Assembly (NCBI GenBank): GCA_003484265.1
Contig: DNDO01000028.1
Span: 1-14,480, forward strand
DNA: 14,480 bases
Direction of reading: 5' to 3'
Source of the DNA: Anaerolineae bacterium
GTDB lineage: Bacteria; Chloroflexota; Anaerolineae; Anaerolineales; Villigracilaceae
Shown here: positions 13,700 to 14,480 of the stretch, piece by piece
Layout of the letters: the number at the start of each line of letters is the position of its first letter
Numbering within the stretch: the stretch's first letter is position 1
Program-made: the position numbers and the translations under genes
Notes under the pieces: model-generated
The model's input: the letters and a program-made list of their open reading frames with translations, nothing else
What the model was told of the DNA's origin: nothing
Database searches by the model: none

Positions 13700-14480
13700 C
13701 TAATCCCTTAACGCCCTTCCCGTAAGATGCAAAAATACCGCTTCAAGGTTTGGTTCACGTATATCTATCGAGCGGATCTTGATACCGCGCTCGTTGGCTT
13801 TTGACACGACCGCCGCGAGCACTTCTTCGGCATCTGACGTAATGACCGATACATCATTGATCGTCGCGTTAACTTCGAGAATGCCGTCCAAGCCTTTGAG
13901 CGATTCGGCGAGCGCATTGGGATCGTCGTTTTCGCCGATGTGCAGGACGAGCGTATCCGTCTGCCCGACCTGCTTTGTAAGTTCCTTTTGTGTGCCCAGC
14001 GCGATCAGTTCGCCGTGATCGATGATGCCGACACGACTTGAAAGTTCCTCGGCTTCTTCCATATAGTGTGTCGTATAGAGCACGGTCATGCCCTGTTGGT
14101 TAAGATCTTTGACAGTATCGAGAATCGCGCGGCGCGATTGCGGATCGATGCCGACCGTCGGCTCGTCCATGAAAAGCAGACGGGGCTTGTGGAGTAGACC
14201 CACGCCAATGTTGACTCGGCGCTTCATTCCACCCGAATAGGTTTTGATTCGGTTATTGGCTTTATCGGTCAAACCGATCTGATCCAACACTTCATCCAGG
14301 CGACTGGTGAGGGGTTTTCCGTTCAAGCCATACATCTGCCCCCAGAAGATCAGATTCTCGCGCGCAGTCAGATCTTCGTAGAGGGCGATTTCCTGCGGCA
14401 CCACACCGATGACTTTCTTGACAGCCATTGGGTCTTTCGAGATGGAATGTCCGCCGATGGTGGCATCGCCAGAAGTGGGT
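13700..14480 (-). CDS. ABC transporter ATPase (DrrA/YbhF/CcmA-like), 5'-truncated by window edge
   Basis: 259 residues are visible, and the frame stays open to the right edge. A Met at 14428 is internal: the upstream codons read PTSGDATIGGHSISKDP, the standard segment just after Walker A of these ATPases. The Walker A itself and roughly 50-60 N-terminal residues lie outside. Visible motifs are the Q-loop (VVPQEIALYEDLTAREN), ABC signature (YSGGMKRRVNIG), Walker B with D-loop (RLLFMDEPTVGIDPQSR), and H-loop (YTTHYMEEAEEL). The C-terminal part (about the last 90 residues, from TDTLVLHIG) is the DUF4162-type extension of drug-export ATPases. It should energise the two downstream ABC-2 permeases. 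All visible catalytic motifs are intact. The stop is TAG at 13702-13700. Confidence 0.93.
   Translation of the reverse strand, partial: PTSGDATIGGHSISKDPMAVKKVIGVVPQEIALYEDLTARENLIFWGQMYGLNGKPLTSRLDEVLDQIGLTDKANNRIKTYSGGMKRRVNIGVGLLHKPRLLFMDEPTVGIDPQSRRAILDTVKDLNQQGMTVLYTTHYMEEAEELSSRVGIIDHGELIALGTQKELTKQVGQTDTLVLHIGENDDPNALAESLKGLDGILEVNATINDVSVITSDAEEVLAAVVSKANERGIKIRSIDIREPNLEAVFLHLTGRALRD

Noticed and set aside
13700..14428. ABC ATPase starting at the Met at 14428
   Set aside because: The frame continues upstream as typical post-Walker A sequence (PTSGDATIGG), so this Met is internal and the gene is cut by the window edge.

Overview
The window (about 14.5 kb, moderate GC) looks like a chromosomal segment of a Chloroflexota bacterium, most likely of the Anaerolineae. 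This is inferred from gene style: lipoproteins and membrane proteins with long Pro/Thr/Ser linkers, LysM domains bracketed by cysteines, a Ser/Thr kinase carrying an extracytoplasmic TolB-like propeller, and a 7TM-GAF-coiled-coil kinase-like protein. No 16S or other phylogenetic marker is present. I see no tRNA, rRNA, CRISPR array, phage genes or transposase.

Left part (1-4260, minus strand): a three-gene operon with two ATGA stop/start overlaps. In transcription order it encodes a 780-aa membrane histidine-kinase-like protein, a membrane-anchored protein with two LysM domains, and a LytR-CpsA-Psr (LCP) family lipoprotein that runs off the left edge. The kinase-like protein has Gln at the position of the phosphoacceptor His, although its ATP-binding lobe looks intact. 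The set suggests an envelope-sensing and cell-wall-polymer module, and it is the most interesting part of the window.

Middle part (4399-8950, plus strand): four separate genes. They are a membrane-anchored TPR protein, a lipoprotein with a probable concanavalin-like fold, a radical-SAM methylthiotransferase most like MtaB (tRNA t6A37 modification), and FolD (one-carbon folate metabolism). The TPR gene is divergent from the kinase-like gene, and the 138-bp gap between them holds a promoter-like -10 for each direction. FolD ends in a perfect-stem terminator.

Right part (9034-14480): a Ser/Thr kinase with one TM segment and a TolB-like C-terminal domain, on the plus strand, is bracketed by two terminators that share the same stem sequence. 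Convergent to it is a minus-strand ABC-2 export operon: an ATPase (cut by the right edge) and two permeases of the YbhFSR/DrrAB type. A 93-bp palindromic, MITE-like repeat sits between the ATPase and the first permease.

Several plus-strand genes lack a Shine-Dalgarno sequence and have a -10 hexamer 6-8 bases before the start codon, which suggests leaderless transcripts. FolD, by contrast, has a classical promoter and ribosome binding site. No intergenic stretch exceeds 300 bases.
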